Of a stretch of 64,000 bases of DNA, positions 44,989 to 56,264 are shown one piece after another; within the stretch, counting starts at the first letter, position 1; each line of letters opens with the position of its first letter. This DNA comes from an uncultured Gammaproteobacteria bacterium (GTDB taxonomy: Bacteria; Pseudomonadota; Gammaproteobacteria; Eutrophobiales; Eutrophobiaceae), in NCBI GenBank assembly GCA_958295485.1, contig OY282354.1, positions 558,001 to 622,000 of the forward strand, written 5' to 3'. The position numbers and the translations under genes were made by a program. The notes under the pieces were generated by a model. That model was not told the DNA's origin and did not search any database. It saw only the letters and a program-made list of their open reading frames with translations.

Positions 44989-47900
44989 ATGCAAAATTCA
45001 AAGAACAAAAATTGGCAAGGGCCCAGCGCCCAGGGCCTTTATGACCCTGCTCAGGAGCATGATTCCTGTGGCGTGGGGTTTGTGGTGGATATTCAGGGGC
45101 GCAAGTCCCACCGCATCGTCAGCAATGCGCTGACGATTTTGCAAAACCTGCTGCATCGCGGCGCCTGTGGCTGTGAGGAGAATACGGGTGACGGCGTGGG
45201 CATCCTTATTCAAAAGCCCCATAAATTTTTCCTGCGCGAGTGCGCGAAATCCGGCTTCCGGTTACCCGATGAAGAGCGCTATGGCGCCGGGTTGGTATTT
45301 TTGCCGCGGGATGCGGCTGAAGCGGAACAATGCCGGCAGGCATTCCAGCGCATCGTTGCCGAGGAAGGACAAACCGTGCTGGGCTGGCGCGTCGTTCCCA
45401 CCGACGATTCCCTGCTGGGGCCTACGGCTTTGGAGGGTGAACCCACCTTCAAGCAGATCTTCATAGGACGCAGTGAAAACATCAAGGACGCGGCGTCTTT
45501 TGAACGCAAGCTCTACGTGATTCGAAAGCGGGTGGAGCACGAGATCTGGAATTCGGACCTGGCGCAACGGGACTTGTTTTATATTCCTTCGTTGTCGTAC
45601 CGCACGTTCGTGTACAAGGGCATGTTGACCGGGTCGCAGTTTGGACCCATGTTCCCGGACATTACCGACCCGGACGTGGAGTCCGCGCTTGCCCTGGTTC
45701 ACCAGCGATTTTCCACCAATACCTTTCCGTCCTGGCGTTTGGCCCACCCCTTCCGCTACCTGTGCCATAACGGTGAAATCAATACCGTGCGCGGCAACAT
45801 CAACTGGATGCATGCCCGGGAGGCCCTGTGTGACTCCGAGTTGTTCGGCGATGACCTGAAGAAGATTTTTCCCATTGTCATTGAAGGGGGCAGCGACTCC
45901 GCCATATTCGACAACGCGATGGAGTTTCTGCACATGACCGGCAGACCCCTTGCCCATGCCATGCTCATGATGATTCCCGAGGCCTGGAGCGGCCATGAAA
46001 CCATGGATGAGGCGCGCAAGGCTTTTTACGAATATCACGCCTGTCTGATGGAGCCTTGGGACGGGCCTGCTTCAATCGCATTTACCGATGGCGAGGTCAT
46101 AGGCGCGGTGTTGGACCGAAATGGTTTGCGCCCGTCAAGGTATTACGTCACCCATGATGACATGGTGATCATGGCCTCCGAGGTTGGCGTGCTCGACGTC
46201 GCGCCTGAAAACGTCAAGCTCAAGGAGCGGTTGCATCCCGGGCGGATCTTTTTGGTGGATACCAAAGAGGGCCGTATCATCGAAGATGATGAGCTGAAAC
46301 GACAGTACGTTAATGAATACCCCTATGGGCGGTGGTTGAAACAAAACCTGGCGCCGTTGGAGAACCTGCCCAACCCGAAAAGCATTCACGGCACCGACCC
46401 CGATACTTTATTGCAACGTCAGCAGGCCTTCGGCTATACCCATGAAGAGTTGAGGATCATCGTGGCGCCCATGGCCAGCAGTGGCGAAGAGCCCATCGGT
46501 TCAATGGGGACGGACGCCGCCCTGGCCGTGTTATCCAACCGCCCCCGGCTGTTATATGACTATTTCAAACAGTTATTCGCCCAGGTCACCAACCCGCCCC
46601 TGGATGGCATTCGTGAAGAATTGGTCACCCAGGTCTCCACGACCATCGGGCCCGAAGGCAATTTGCTTAAACCGGGACCCTTGAGCTGCCGGCGTATTCG
46701 CATCCCCTCGCCGGTACTGACCAATGCCGAGTTGGCCCGCATCCGCGATGTGAATTTGCCCGGCCTCAGCGCCAAAACCATATCCATCCTGTACCCGGTA
46801 GCCGAGGGGGGACAAGGATTGGAAAAGGCCTTGGGTGAGGTGTGCGCCCAGGTCGACAGGGCCATAGAGGAGGGATACAGCCATATCATCCTGTCCGATC
46901 GCGGGGTTGATGAAAAGCGCGCGCCCATCCCGGCGTTGCTGGCCGTCGCCGGCGCGCACCACCACATGATCCGCAGCGGCAGCCGCACCAGGGCCGGCCT
47001 CGTGCTGGAGTCCGGCGAACCCCGGGAAGTTCATCATTTTGCGGTTTTGATCGGTTACGGAATTGACGCGGTCAACCCCTACCTGGTCTTTGAGAGCATC
47101 GGCGGTCTGATTGGCGAGGGTTTTGTGCCGGAAATGGAATTCGACAAGGCCGTGAATAATTTTATCAAGGCGGTCAACAAGGGGCTTATCAAGACCATGT
47201 CCAAGATGGGCATCTCCACCGTGCAGTCCTACCGCGGCGCGCAGATTTTCGAGGCCGTCGGTCTCGATAAGGAATTCGTCGATCAATACTTTACCTGGAC
47301 TGCATCGCGTATCGGCGGCATTGGTCTCGACGTCGTGGCGGCCGAGAGCATGATGCGCCACCATAACGCCTTCCCGGAAAGGCCGGTAAAGCGCCCGGAC
47401 CTGGAATGGGGGGGCGAGTACCAATGGCGGCGCGACGGGGAATATCACTTGTTCAACCCGGAGACGGTATTCAAGTTACAGCACGCAACCCGTTCCGGCC
47501 AGTATCAGATCTTCAAGGAGTATACCAGGCTGGTTGACGATCAAAGCGAGGATATGGCCACCTTGAGGGGATTGATGAAATTCAAGGCGACCGGCGACCC
47601 CGTCCCCCTGGATGAAGTCGAACCCGTTGAAAATATCATGCGACGGTTTTCCACCGGCGCCATGTCATACGGTTCTATCAGCAAAGAGGCCCACGAAACC
47701 CTGGCCATCGCCATGAACCGCATCGGCGGGAAGTCCAACACGGGTGAAGGGGGCGAGGACCCGGCGCGTTATACCCCGGACGAGAACGGCGACCTGCGGC
47801 GCAGCGCCATCAAGCAGGTGGCCTCCGGTCGTTTCGGCGTAACCAGTGAATACCTGGTGAATGCGGATGACCTGCAAATCAAGATGGCGCAAGGCGCGAA

Positions 47901-49569
47901 ACCGGGAGAAGGGGGACAACTGCCGGGACCCAAGGTCTATCCGTGGATTGCCGAGGTCAGGCACTCCACGCCCTGGGTGGGGTTGATCTCGCCGCCGCCG
48001 CACCATGATATTTATTCAATTGAGGACTTGGCCCAGTTAATTCACGATCTCAAGAATTCCAACCCCGAGGCGCGCATCCATGTAAAGTTGGTGGCAGAGG
48101 TCGGCGTCGGCACCGTGGCGGCGGGGGTTTCCAAGGCGCATTCCGATGTTGTCCTTATCTCCGGCTATGATGGCGGCACGGGCGCCTCTCCCGTCAGCTC
48201 CCTGAAGCACGCCGGGTTGCCCTGGGAGTTGGGTCTGGCGGAGACCCAACAGGTCCTGGTGCAAAATAAATTGCGCGACCGCATTGTCGTGCAAACCGAT
48301 GGTCAATTGAAAACCGGCCGGGACGTGGCCATCGCGGCCTTGCTGGGCGCGGAAGAATTCGGCTTCTCCACCGCGCCCCTGGTGGTGAGCGGCTGTATCA
48401 TGATGCGCGTGTGTCATTTGAATACCTGTCCCGTGGGCGTGGCGACCCAGGACAAGCGCCTGCGGGAGAAATTTACCGGCCAGCCGGAGTTTGTCGAGAA
48501 CTTTTTCAGGTATGTCGCCGAGGAGATGCGCGAGTACATGGCGCAGCTTGGTTTCAGGACGGTCGAGGAAATGGTCGGGCGCAGCGATAAACTGGATATG
48601 AACCGCGCGGTGGAACATTGGAAGGCGGCGGGCCTGGATTTCTCGAACATTTTGTATAAACCGGAAATGGGTCCCGAGGTCGGTATTTTCTGTTCGCAGG
48701 AACAAGACCACGGGTTGGAAAAGTCGCTGGACATGACTGAATTGGTACCCCTGTGCAAAGGGGCGTTGGAGCGGCGCGAGCCGGTCGATATCATCTTCCC
48801 CATCAGGAATACCAACCGCACCGTCGGCACTATCCTGGGCTATGAGATTACCAAACGCCATGGCGCCGGCGGGTTGCCGGAAGACACGATAAGCATCCAT
48901 TTCAACGGTTCCGCCGGGATGAGTTTCGGCGCTTTCGTCCCGAAAGGCGTGACCATGACCCTGGAAGGCGATTCAAACGATTACCTGGGCAAGGGTTTAT
49001 CCGGCGGCAAGATTATCGTCTATCCGCCGCGGGCATCGACGTTCGTGCCCGAGGAAAATATCCTGATCGGCAACGTGGCGTTATATGGCGCTACCGGCGG
49101 CGAGGGTTATTTCAGGGGCATAGCCGGTGAACGGTTTTGTGTAAGGAACAGCGGGGTGCACGCCGTGGTGGAAGGCGTGGGGGATCACGGTTGTGAATAT
49201 ATGACCGGCGGTCGGGTCGTCATCATCGGCAAGACCGGCAGAAACTTTGCGGCGGGCATGTCCGGCGGCATTGCCTATGTGTTGGATGAGAATGAAGATT
49301 TTCACATTCGTTGCAATCGGCAGATGGTCAACCTCGAGGCCATTGAGGAGCAGGAAGACATCAATACAATCCGGCGTCTTTTGACAAAACACGTCCAATA
49401 CACCCAGAGTAGCGTCGCGCAGAATATCCTGCATAATTGGTCGGCTTACCGAAAAAGATTTGTCAAGGTGATGCCCAGGGATTACAAGATCGTGCTGGAC
49501 GCCATCAGGAAAGGGCGTGAGAAAGGGCTATCGGAAGAGGAGGCCATCATGGAAGCGGCCCATGGGTAA
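44989..49569 (+). CDS. gltB: Glutamate synthase (NADPH) large subunit
   Basis: 1526 residues, the usual size. The short propeptide ends before Cys27 (HDSCGVGF), the N-terminal nucleophile of the glutaminase domain; the FMN/2-oxoglutarate domain follows ([30 protein letters not shown]), with the 3Fe-4S cysteines in [19 protein letters not shown], and the C-terminal GXGXG beta-helix domain ([20 protein letters not shown]). Converts glutamine plus 2-oxoglutarate to two glutamates. The stop overlaps gltD by eight bases. Confidence 0.98.
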   Translation: MQNSKNKNWQGPSAQGLYDPAQEHDSCGVGFVVDIQGRKSHRIVSNALTILQNLLHRGACGCEENTGDGVGILIQKPHKFFLRECAKSGFRLPDEERYGAGLVFLPRDAAEAEQCRQAFQRIVAEEGQTVLGWRVVPTDDSLLGPTALEGEPTFKQIFIGRSENIKDAASFERKLYVIRKRVEHEIWNSDLAQRDLFYIPSLSYRTFVYKGMLTGSQFGPMFPDITDPDVESALALVHQRFSTNTFPSWRLAHPFRYLCHNGEINTVRGNINWMHAREALCDSELFGDDLKKIFPIVIEGGSDSAIFDNAMEFLHMTGRPLAHAMLMMIPEAWSGHETMDEARKAFYEYHACLMEPWDGPASIAFTDGEVIGAVLDRNGLRPSRYYVTHDDMVIMASEVGVLDVAPENVKLKERLHPGRIFLVDTKEGRIIEDDELKRQYVNEYPYGRWLKQNLAPLENLPNPKSIHGTDPDTLLQRQQAFGYTHEELRIIVAPMASSGEEPIGSMGTDAALAVLSNRPRLLYDYFKQLFAQVTNPPLDGIREELVTQVSTTIGPEGNLLKPGPLSCRRIRIPSPVLTNAELARIRDVNLPGLSAKTISILYPVAEGGQGLEKALGEVCAQVDRAIEEGYSHIILSDRGVDEKRAPIPALLAVAGAHHHMIRSGSRTRAGLVLESGEPREVHHFAVLIGYGIDAVNPYLVFESIGGLIGEGFVPEMEFDKAVNNFIKAVNKGLIKTMSKMGISTVQSYRGAQIFEAVGLDKEFVDQYFTWTASRIGGIGLDVVAAESMMRHHNAFPERPVKRPDLEWGGEYQWRRDGEYHLFNPETVFKLQHATRSGQYQIFKEYTRLVDDQSEDMATLRGLMKFKATGDPVPLDEVEPVENIMRRFSTGAMSYGSISKEAHETLAIAMNRIGGKSNTGEGGEDPARYTPDENGDLRRSAIKQVASGRFGVTSEYLVNADDLQIKMAQGAKPGEGGQLPGPKVYPWIAEVRHSTPWVGLISPPPHHDIYSIEDLAQLIHDLKNSNPEARIHVKLVAEVGVGTVAAGVSKAHSDVVLISGYDGGTGASPVSSLKHAGLPWELGLAETQQVLVQNKLRDRIVVQTDGQLKTGRDVAIAALLGAEEFGFSTAPLVVSGCIMMRVCHLNTCPVGVATQDKRLREKFTGQPEFVENFFRYVAEEMREYMAQLGFRTVEEMVGRSDKLDMNRAVEHWKAAGLDFSNILYKPEMGPEVGIFCSQEQDHGLEKSLDMTELVPLCKGALERREPVDIIFPIRNTNRTVGTILGYEITKRHGAGGLPEDTISIHFNGSAGMSFGAFVPKGVTMTLEGDSNDYLGKGLSGGKIIVYPPRASTFVPEENILIGNVALYGATGGEGYFRGIAGERFCVRNSGVHAVVEGVGDHGCEYMTGGRVVIIGKTGRNFAAGMSGGIAYVLDENEDFHIRCNRQMVNLEAIEEQEDINTIRRLLTKHVQYTQSSVAQNILHNWSAYRKRFVKVMPRDYKIVLDAIRKGREKGLSEEEAIMEAAHG

Positions 49570-51007
49570 GATTACCGGCTATATCGAGTTCGGACGGGAA
49601 AAACAACCGTATCGTCCGGTTGCGGAAAGACTCAATGATTGGCGGCAGGTCATGGCGCCCTGGCCGGTTGAACCCTTGAAGACCCAGGCCTCCCGCTGCA
49701 TGGACTGTGGCATTCCTTTTTGTCACCAGGGTTGTCCGTTGGGAAACCTGATCCCGGACTGGAATGATCTCGTCTACCGGGACCAATGGCTGGAGGCCAT
49801 TCATCGCCTGCACGCCACGAATAATTTTCCTGAGTTTACCGGCGCCCTGTGCCCGGCCCCGTGCGAAGGCTCTTGTGTATTAGGCATCAATGATGACCCC
49901 GTTACCATTAAAGCGGTGGAACTTTCAATTATCGACAAGGCCTGGGAAAACGGCTGGATTAAACCGCAGCCGGCTGGGAAAAAGACTGGTAAGCGGACCG
50001 CCGTCGTCGGTTCCGGTCCGGCGGGCCTGGCTGGGGCGCAACAACTGGCGCGGGCCGGCCATGAGGTAACGCTGTTTGAGCGGAGCGACCGTATCGGTGG
50101 TTTACTGCGCTATGGCATACCGGAATTCAAGATGGAAAAGAGGGTGTTGGACCGGCGTCTCGACCAGATGGAACTGGAGGGCGTGATCTTCAAACCCGGC
50201 TGCAATATCGGCGTGGACGTTGACGCCGGTGATTTATGCAAGGAATATGATGCGGTTTTATTATCCGGTGGCGCGACGGTGTCGCGGGACTTGCCGGTTC
50301 CCGGGCGTGAGTTGACCGGGATCCATCTCGCCATGGACTTCCTGCCGTTGCAAAATAAGCGTTGCGAAGGTGATGAGATCCCTGCCGGTGAATTCATCAG
50401 CGCCGGGGGAAAACACGTCATTATCATCGGCGGCGGCGATACCGGCGCTGATTGTCTGGGCACGGTTAATCGGCAGGGCGCCAAGTCGGTTCACCAGTTG
50501 GAAATCATGCCCAAACCCCCGAATTCCCGCGCTGAGGATAATCCGTGGCCCGAGTGGCCGCGGATTTACCGGGTCGCCTCGGCCCATGAGGAAGGCGTTG
50601 AACGGGTATATGCGGTTTCCACGAAAAAATTCATCGGCAATGAACAAGGTCAGGTGCAGGCGTTGGAGCTGGTCGAGGTGGAAATGAAAAATACCGGTGG
50701 CCGGCTGACTTTCGAGGAGATACCGGGTACTGACTACCAGTTACCCTGTGACCTGGCTTTGCTGGCAATGGGTTTCCTGGGTCCGGAAAAGGCGGGTATG
50801 CTGGAACAATTAGGCATCGAGTTGACCGAAAGGGGCAACGTGAAAAGGGACGGGAACTGGATGACGAACGTGGCGGGCGTTTTTACCGCCGGGGACATGC
50901 AGCGGGGCCAGTCTCTTATCGTTTGGGCGATTGCCGAAGGCCGCTCGGCCGCGCGGGCAATGGATAAATTCCTGATGGGGGCATCCGACCTGCCTGCTCC
51001 GCTTTAA
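49562..51007 (+). CDS. gltD: Glutamate synthase (NADPH) small subunit
   Basis: 481 residues from ATG 49562 ([20 protein letters not shown]), which overlaps the gltB end. N-terminal cysteines for two 4Fe-4S clusters ([30 protein letters not shown]), an FAD site ([20 protein letters not shown]) and an NADPH site ([13 protein letters not shown]). Passes electrons from NADPH to GltB. Confidence 0.97.
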   Translation: MGKITGYIEFGREKQPYRPVAERLNDWRQVMAPWPVEPLKTQASRCMDCGIPFCHQGCPLGNLIPDWNDLVYRDQWLEAIHRLHATNNFPEFTGALCPAPCEGSCVLGINDDPVTIKAVELSIIDKAWENGWIKPQPAGKKTGKRTAVVGSGPAGLAGAQQLARAGHEVTLFERSDRIGGLLRYGIPEFKMEKRVLDRRLDQMELEGVIFKPGCNIGVDVDAGDLCKEYDAVLLSGGATVSRDLPVPGRELTGIHLAMDFLPLQNKRCEGDEIPAGEFISAGGKHVIIIGGGDTGADCLGTVNRQGAKSVHQLEIMPKPPNSRAEDNPWPEWPRIYRVASAHEEGVERVYAVSTKKFIGNEQGQVQALELVEVEMKNTGGRLTFEEIPGTDYQLPCDLALLAMGFLGPEKAGMLEQLGIELTERGNVKRDGNWMTNVAGVFTAGDMQRGQSLIVWAIAEGRSAARAMDKFLMGASDLPAPL

Positions 51008-51019
51008 CCCGCATCTCTT

Positions 51020-51560
51020 GCCAAAGGGAGCGGAAGATCCGGGAGAAATGGCGAATATCGTGCTGTCGACCGAGAGGGTTTGGGGGCTGTTTTTCCGTTC
51101 CGCGCGAAGTCACTCCAAAACAGCCCCCAAACCCTCTCTTGGCTTGGTCAGCTTTGCGAGTATGGTCTTGTTCTGAGGGGCGGCGGGGCAAACGCATGCT
51201 TTTTTGGGGAGCGGGGAATCCGGGGGAAATGGCGAGTATGGTGCTGTCGACCGAGAGGAGTTGGGGGCTGTTTTTCCGTTCCGCGCGAAGTCTCTCCAAA
51301 ACAGCCCCCAACTCCTCTCTTGGCATGGTCGGCTTTGCGGGTATGGTCTTGCCCTGATGGGCGGCGGGGCGAACGCATACTTTTTTGGGGAGCGGGGGGT
51401 CCGGGAGAAATGGCGAGTATTGTGCTATCGACCGAGAGGAGTTGGGGGCTGTTTTTCCGTTCCGCGCGAAGTCACTCCAAAACAGCCCCCAACTCCTCTC
51501 TTGGCATGGTCGGCTTTGCGGGTATGATCTTGTTCTGGGGGGCGGTTAAAAGGATTATGT
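51020..51560 (+). repeat. Three tandem 181-bp repeats, each with a long hairpin
   Basis: Hairpin arms at 51072-51093/51117-51138, 51253-51274/51298-51319 and 51434-51455/51479-51500: 22 bp, perfect in all three, with a 23-base loop (CCGTTCCGCGCGAAG core). Spacing is exactly 181. Unit 1 differs from the others at two adjacent stem positions, and both changes are matched on the other arm. The frames running through the units are most likely not genes. No T run follows the hairpins. Confidence 0.85.
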
Positions 51561-51591
51561 CGGCGGGTTTATTTTCCGTATAATTTTCAGT

Positions 51592-52524
51592 ATGTCCGGA
51601 TCCATCCAATCTGAAAATATGACTGCCGCCATGGTGTTAATCCAAAGCAAGGTGCCTGAGCAGGCAATGACGGCAGGCATCCTTGGCGCCGAACGCGCGG
51701 GTCACGGCATTCGCATCCGTCAGGACGGTTTGATCGCCACAGTGGGTTATCTCGTGCTTGAAGCGGAACAGATTTGGGTAATATCCCATAACGGCCAGGG
51801 CGCGCCTGCCTATATTGTCGCCCAGGATTATGATTCCGGCATCACTTTGTTAAAACCGACGATTCCGCTGGGGGATACTCATGTAATTCCCGGTTCAATA
51901 AAAGAATTGTCCGTGGGCGAGTCGCTGGTTATTTATCGAAGCGGTTATAGTGACTTGTTTCCTTGCCAGTTGTTTGCCAAGCAGGAATTCGCCGGTCGCT
52001 GGGAGTATTTGCTTGATGAGGCCTTGTTTACCTCCCCTGGTTGCAATGACTGGGCCGGCGCGGCGTTGCTCAATCAATACGGACAGGTTTGTGGGGTGGG
52101 TTCCTTGTTGATGGAAATACCACACGGGGACGATGAAGAAATATTGGGCAACATGTTTATTCCCATGGACTTGGTTACGCCTTTTCTCGATGAGATGTGC
52201 AAGTACGGCCGGCGCAGGACACCGCCTAAGCCCTGGCTGGGGATCCTGGTGCAGGAATACGAAGGGAAACTTGTGGTAGTGGGCGTGTATCCCGAATGTC
52301 CCGCTGGTCTTGCGGGGGTGAAACCGGGCGACATCGTGTTGTCCGTGGATGATGAGCCTGTATACAATCTTTCAGGCATGTTCCGCAAGGTATGGAGTCT
52401 TGGCAGCGCCGGGGTGGAGGTCCCGCTACTCTTGTCTGATGCCGGCAATCTGCGCGATTGTCGGCTTAAATCAATTGACCGCGCTATTTTTTACCAGCCC
52501 GCCTCAGCGGATTCCGTCAACTGA
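51592..52524 (+). CDS. HtrA/S1C-like PDZ protein without recognisable catalytic residues
   Basis: 310 residues: a trypsin-like fold of the HtrA type (DGLIATVGYLVLEAEQIWVI, AQDYDSGITLLKPTIPL, LGNMFIPMDLVTPFL) and a C-terminal PDZ domain (PWLGILVQEYEGKLVVVGVY, AGVKPGDIVLSVDDEPVYNL). The catalytic His position reads TVGYLV instead of TNxHV, and the nucleophile region reads CNDWAGAAL instead of GNSGG, so it is probably not a protease. No signal peptide is visible, so it may be cytoplasmic. TATAAT at 51579-51584 lies seven bases before the ATG with no Shine-Dalgarno, suggesting a leaderless transcript. A scaffold or binding role is possible. Confidence 0.75.
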   Translation: MSGSIQSENMTAAMVLIQSKVPEQAMTAGILGAERAGHGIRIRQDGLIATVGYLVLEAEQIWVISHNGQGAPAYIVAQDYDSGITLLKPTIPLGDTHVIPGSIKELSVGESLVIYRSGYSDLFPCQLFAKQEFAGRWEYLLDEALFTSPGCNDWAGAALLNQYGQVCGVGSLLMEIPHGDDEEILGNMFIPMDLVTPFLDEMCKYGRRRTPPKPWLGILVQEYEGKLVVVGVYPECPAGLAGVKPGDIVLSVDDEPVYNLSGMFRKVWSLGSAGVEVPLLLSDAGNLRDCRLKSIDRAIFYQPASADSVN

Positions 52525-52853
52525 ACCGGATATTGCGCCAGTCCTTGGGCTTCTAACGTTGTTACATGGCCAGTTATATGCGGCCTGTCAACGCCTGGAG
52601 CGCACGGAATACACTGAGGAAGATGAGAACGGCGCAGGACTGAGATGACAATCTGTGAAGGTAACTTTTGCGCCCGAGTCCGACAGGCTGTTAACCGAAC
52701 CAAGGTTGTGAATTACGATTTTATACCCTATGCTGAACCGTAAAACACTTGGGGTCGGGTTTGCGTAATCATTCGATTTTATTCTATAGTTCTTCCTGTT
52801 CCGGGGTGCTTTCCATCCTTGGAAAGGTTATATCAGTGGCGCAATGGGGGGGC

Positions 52854-53438
52854 ATGCGCAAAAATCAATTAACCAGGCGATTGGTCTCGGTTTTTCTCCT
52901 GGTGTCGATGGGCGGCTTGTCTTTTGCGGTGAATGCCGGCGATACGGATAAATTCAATGGCGTCTGGGTCGTTAATGAAGAATTGAGTGATAATCCGGAT
53001 AAGCGGGTAGAAAAGGCCATCAAGAAAATGGGGGGGAAAATAAAAAGACCCAAAAAGAAGGGAAAGTATCGGTATAAGGGCGGCCCGCCTGAACAGGAGC
53101 TTTATGATCACCTGGCCTATAGTGAAATCCTCCGGTTTCATTATGTCGAGCCTGAGTTTATTCTCCTGTACGATAATGACTTCAAGCGGGTGTTTTATTC
53201 CGATGGCAGGGGCCGGACAGTAAGCGCCAGCGGTTCCGCCGCCCGGGAAGATTATTCGTTTGCAGCCTGGGACGGGAATGCGCTTTACGTGGAAGCGAGA
53301 CCGCGGGACGGCGGTACCACCTCCGAGGTTTATTCACTGCAATCACAGGGCGATCAACTTCGGATAGAGCTTAAGCTTAAACCGGTATCATTTGGTATCC
53401 CGGTGGAAATTACCCGCATCTATGATCGACGGAAATAA
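52854..53438 (+). CDS. Secreted or periplasmic protein of unknown function
   Basis: 194 residues from ATG 52854: signal peptide LVSVFLLVSMGGLSFAVNAG, then a mature part starting DTDKFNGVWVVNEELSDNPD, with a basic Lys-rich stretch and beta-rich C-terminal half (FILLYDNDFKRVFYSDGRGR, ending EITRIYDRRK). The pattern FNGVWV...L....L...YDG resembles lipocalin-like stress proteins of unknown function, but I cannot place it. Stands alone between spacers of more than 100 bases. Confidence 0.7.
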   Translation: MRKNQLTRRLVSVFLLVSMGGLSFAVNAGDTDKFNGVWVVNEELSDNPDKRVEKAIKKMGGKIKRPKKKGKYRYKGGPPEQELYDHLAYSEILRFHYVEPEFILLYDNDFKRVFYSDGRGRTVSASGSAAREDYSFAAWDGNALYVEARPRDGGTTSEVYSLQSQGDQLRIELKLKPVSFGIPVEITRIYDRRK

Positions 53439-53561
53439 CGTGTGAATTACAAAATCAATTCACACAACATAATATGTAACACATTGAAATATAATACAAT
53501 TAATGTTGCCCCTATTAATACGTAGTTGCTGTCTAACCCATAACTCTGACTAAAAATTGGA

Positions 53562-54371
53562 ATGCTTGATTATATAGAAGCCTTAATTCTGTACTCCGTT
53601 GATACGGGGGTGAAACCCGTCAGCGCATCCTTTAAGCAGGGTGGTCGAATTGAATATTTGAATTCCACGTTTGATGAGCGCGTTGTTAAAGTCCGAAATG
53701 GTCGAAAAGCGCTTGATGACTTGCTCTTTGACCGGCATGGTTTCGTGTTTGTCAACCATGCTACCCGGGTAGAAAATTTTTACGATAAAGGCGAGGTTGA
53801 AGCGGTTTACTACCCTGAAGCCGCCTCGTTGATTAAACAGGTAACCGGCGCAGACCGGGTTCATGCTTTTGATCATACCGTTCGTTCGGGCGATGCCATT
53901 CAGCAAGAGAAAGGAATTCGCGAACCGTTAAAACAGGTTCACAATGATTATACCGACTGGTCTGGCCCGCAACGGGTAAGAGACCTTTTACCGGAAGAAG
54001 CGGAAGACTTGTTGCAGCGCCGTTTTATGATTGTACAGGTCTGGCGCGCCATCGGCGCGGCTATCGTCAGCGAACCCCTGGCAATCTGTGATGCGCAAAG
54101 TCTGGATGAGGGCGATCTCATTAAAACGGAGCGTCGTCATCCGAATCGCGTCGGTGAAACGTACACCATCTCTTATAACCCTTCCCATCGCTGGTATTAC
54201 TTTCCGAAGATGCGTCGTGATGAAGCCATAGTTTTCAAGGTGTATGATTCTGTCGCTGATGGCCGTTCACGTTTTACAGCCCACGGTTCATTCGATGATC
54301 CCGCTACCCCGGAAAATGCGCCACCCCGGGAAAGCATCGAATTAAGGGCGCTGGTATTTTTTGCCACATAA
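53562..54371 (+). CDS. CmcJ/NvfI-family oxidoreductase
   Basis: 269 residues. RVHAFDHTVRSGD, VHNDYTDWSGPQRVRDLLPE, VQVWRAIGAAIVSEPLAICD, HRWYYFPKMRRDEAIVFKVY and PPRESIELRALVFF match the CmcJ/NvfI-like family (proteins named after the cephamycin CmcJ and the fungal NvfI oxygenase). The His in VHNDYT and in HRWYYF are the likely metal ligands. Members modify secondary metabolites or unknown substrates, so no reaction is assigned. The AT-rich 120 bases upstream hold TATAAT near 53491. It is followed by an SDR gene; the two may form a small pathway. Confidence 0.8.
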   Translation: MLDYIEALILYSVDTGVKPVSASFKQGGRIEYLNSTFDERVVKVRNGRKALDDLLFDRHGFVFVNHATRVENFYDKGEVEAVYYPEAASLIKQVTGADRVHAFDHTVRSGDAIQQEKGIREPLKQVHNDYTDWSGPQRVRDLLPEEAEDLLQRRFMIVQVWRAIGAAIVSEPLAICDAQSLDEGDLIKTERRHPNRVGETYTISYNPSHRWYYFPKMRRDEAIVFKVYDSVADGRSRFTAHGSFDDPATPENAPPRESIELRALVFFAT

Positions 54372-54463
54372 AAATTAAAGAGACAGGCAATGAATATCGC
54401 CATCACTATGAGCCGTCTCGTTCCTGCTCGGTCAATACCCGGTTTCAACAATACCTGGATATT

Positions 54464-54628
54464 ATGCTGAAGGAACCGGGGATTTCCCCCTACAGGAAAA
54501 GGCCTGATATATTTGCGGAAATATTTTCACAATACGGGGCGAAAGATTACCGGGATGTCTTCGATGAATATTTCAATAAACCTGAAAGACGCGACGCCCC
54601 TGTAATATCATTGCCATTAAACACCTGA
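54464..54628 (+). CDS. Possible small protein
   Basis: 54 residues (MLKEPGISPYRKRPDIFAEI, FSQYGAKDYRDVFDEYF) between the CmcJ-like gene and the SDR gene. The composition looks coding and the frame is open further upstream, but no convincing start signal is seen, and it could be the remnant of a longer gene. Confidence 0.35.
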   Translation: MLKEPGISPYRKRPDIFAEIFSQYGAKDYRDVFDEYFNKPERRDAPVISLPLNT

Positions 54629-54651
54629 AAAACTTGAAGAGGAGAAATGCT

Positions 54652-55371
54652 ATGCAAACAGCAATCGTAATGGGAGTGGGGCCGGGACAGGGTCTTGGCG
54701 CGCAATTATGTAAACGGTTCGCCAGCCTGGGCCTGAATGTTTTTGTGGCGGGGCGCACGCAGGAAAAACTGGATGCCGTTGTCGCCATGATTGAAGCGAA
54801 TGGCGATAAGGCAAGCGCCCACGTCGCAGACGCCACCGCCGAGACGGAGGTAAAAGGGTTATTTGATGCGGCGTCACAGGCTGGCCCCTTGTCCGTTGCA
54901 ATATATAACGCCGGCAATAACACACCGGGTAAAATCGTGGATATGGAAGCCGATTATTTTGAGAGCAGTTGGAAAATTTGTTGTTTTGGCGGGTTCTTGT
55001 TTGCGCGGGAGGCGTTAAAGCGGATGCGGCCGTCCGGCGGCGCGTTATTGTTTACCGGCGCCAGCGCATCACTCCGGGGCCGTCCTGGTTTCGGCGCCTT
55101 CAACTCATCCAAGGCGGCGTTACGTACATTAGCCCAGGCCTTGGCAAAAGAATACGGGTCTGACAATATCCACGTTGGTCACGTCATTGTAGACGGCGCG
55201 ATCAATGGCGAAAAGATCAAAACCAGGTGGCCTGAATATGCAGAAAAATTAGGCGATGAAGGCATGATCAGCATCGATGGCATCGTCGATGCCTATGAGT
55301 TCCTCTATAAGCAACCCAAGGCCGCCTGGACTTTTGAAGTGGACCTGCGCACGTCAATTGAGAATTGGTAA
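54652..55371 (+). CDS. SDR-family protein with Phe at the catalytic Tyr position
   Basis: 239 residues from ATG 54652, with AGAGGAG eight bases upstream. Rossmann motif GVGPGQGLG, a NAG-type motif (YNAGNNTPG), active-site region LLFTGASASLRGRPGFGAFN followed by SSKAA. The usual YxxxK is FxxxK here, as in some SDR subgroups of unknown activity, so the activity is uncertain. Found after the CmcJ-like gene. Confidence 0.8.
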   Translation: MQTAIVMGVGPGQGLGAQLCKRFASLGLNVFVAGRTQEKLDAVVAMIEANGDKASAHVADATAETEVKGLFDAASQAGPLSVAIYNAGNNTPGKIVDMEADYFESSWKICCFGGFLFAREALKRMRPSGGALLFTGASASLRGRPGFGAFNSSKAALRTLAQALAKEYGSDNIHVGHVIVDGAINGEKIKTRWPEYAEKLGDEGMISIDGIVDAYEFLYKQPKAAWTFEVDLRTSIENW

Positions 55372-55464
55372 ATAATCAGGAGTTCCCGCGGGTCGTAAAT
55401 AATCGACTAACCCGTTGAGTTCAGTGGTGTCCGCCTGTCATGAGGTTTGAAATGGGGGGGCGGA

Positions 55465-55965
55465 TCAAAGCTCATCTTCGTTCAGCAGGTCATGGACCCC
55501 GGAATTCTTCAGCGCCGCATTATCCTTCGCATAGTCCGAGGGGAGCTTGCCCTTATCCCGCGCCTTGATGTCTGCCCCGGCATCCAGCAGCGTGAAGACG
55601 ACTTCGGGATTGTTGCTGTGCTCGGCCGCTGCATGTAGCGGGGTGCTGTCTGATTCGTCCCGTGTATTCAACTCCGCCCCGGCATCCAGCAGCGCGGCGA
55701 TGATGTCCGGATTGTTGGTGGACCAGGCTGCCCAGTGCAATGGAGTGGCGCCCCACTCGTTATCTCGCGCTTCCAGGTTCGCCCCGGCATCCACTAATAC
55801 GGCGATGAGACCCGGATCGTTGTTGAACGCTGCCGCAAAATGCAGTGGGGTGTAACCCCACATGTCTTGTGCATTCGGGTCAGCCCCGCCCTCAAGGTAA
55901 GCTGTCACAGTTTCTACAGTGGCGGTTTCAAAAAAAACCATCGTGTTCCAGTTTGTACTTACCAT
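55465..55965 (-). CDS. Ankyrin-repeat protein
   Basis: 166 residues from ATG 55965, which has GGAGGAACTAGA upstream. Four ankyrin repeats of ~33-36 residues (ADPNAQDMWGYTPLHFAAAF; ANLEARDNEWGATPLHWAAW; AELNTRDESDSTPLHAAAEH; ADIKARDKGKLPSDYAKDN). No signal peptide. Ankyrin repeats bind proteins; the partner is unknown. It converges with the SDR gene. Confidence 0.88.
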   Translation of the reverse strand: MVSTNWNTMVFFETATVETVTAYLEGGADPNAQDMWGYTPLHFAAAFNNDPGLIAVLVDAGANLEARDNEWGATPLHWAAWSTNNPDIIAALLDAGAELNTRDESDSTPLHAAAEHSNNPEVVFTLLDAGADIKARDKGKLPSDYAKDNAALKNSGVHDLLNEDEL

Positions 55966-56264
55966 TCTAGTTCCTCCGCGGTCTTGGCGATATTTAGCCA
56001 TAAATGAATTATCAAGTCAATCAACCAGACATTCCCGCTATTTGTCGAGAAGTGAGTTCGGGATCAGTGGCAGACGCTCCCGCTGTTCGCCGAGAGTGGG
56101 TTTGGGCGGCATTTTCGGACGCTGCCGTCAATGAACAGTCTTTATCCAAACTCTTTCCAAGGACGCAAAAGAGAGAAATGCAATTCCCGAATGCCGTCGG
56201 ATAAAAGGATTTTTGAGCGATTTTCCGGTATGCTCTCGCCGATTAAATCAAGGTATCAATATCA

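Noticed and set aside
51020-51560. CRISPR array
   Set aside because: The 181-bp units are contiguous and near identical with no unique spacers, and no cas genes are nearby.
51020-51590. Protein-coding genes in the 181-bp repeat array
   Set aside because: Frames on both strands merely repeat the same peptide unit, have no start signals and are explained by the repeat.
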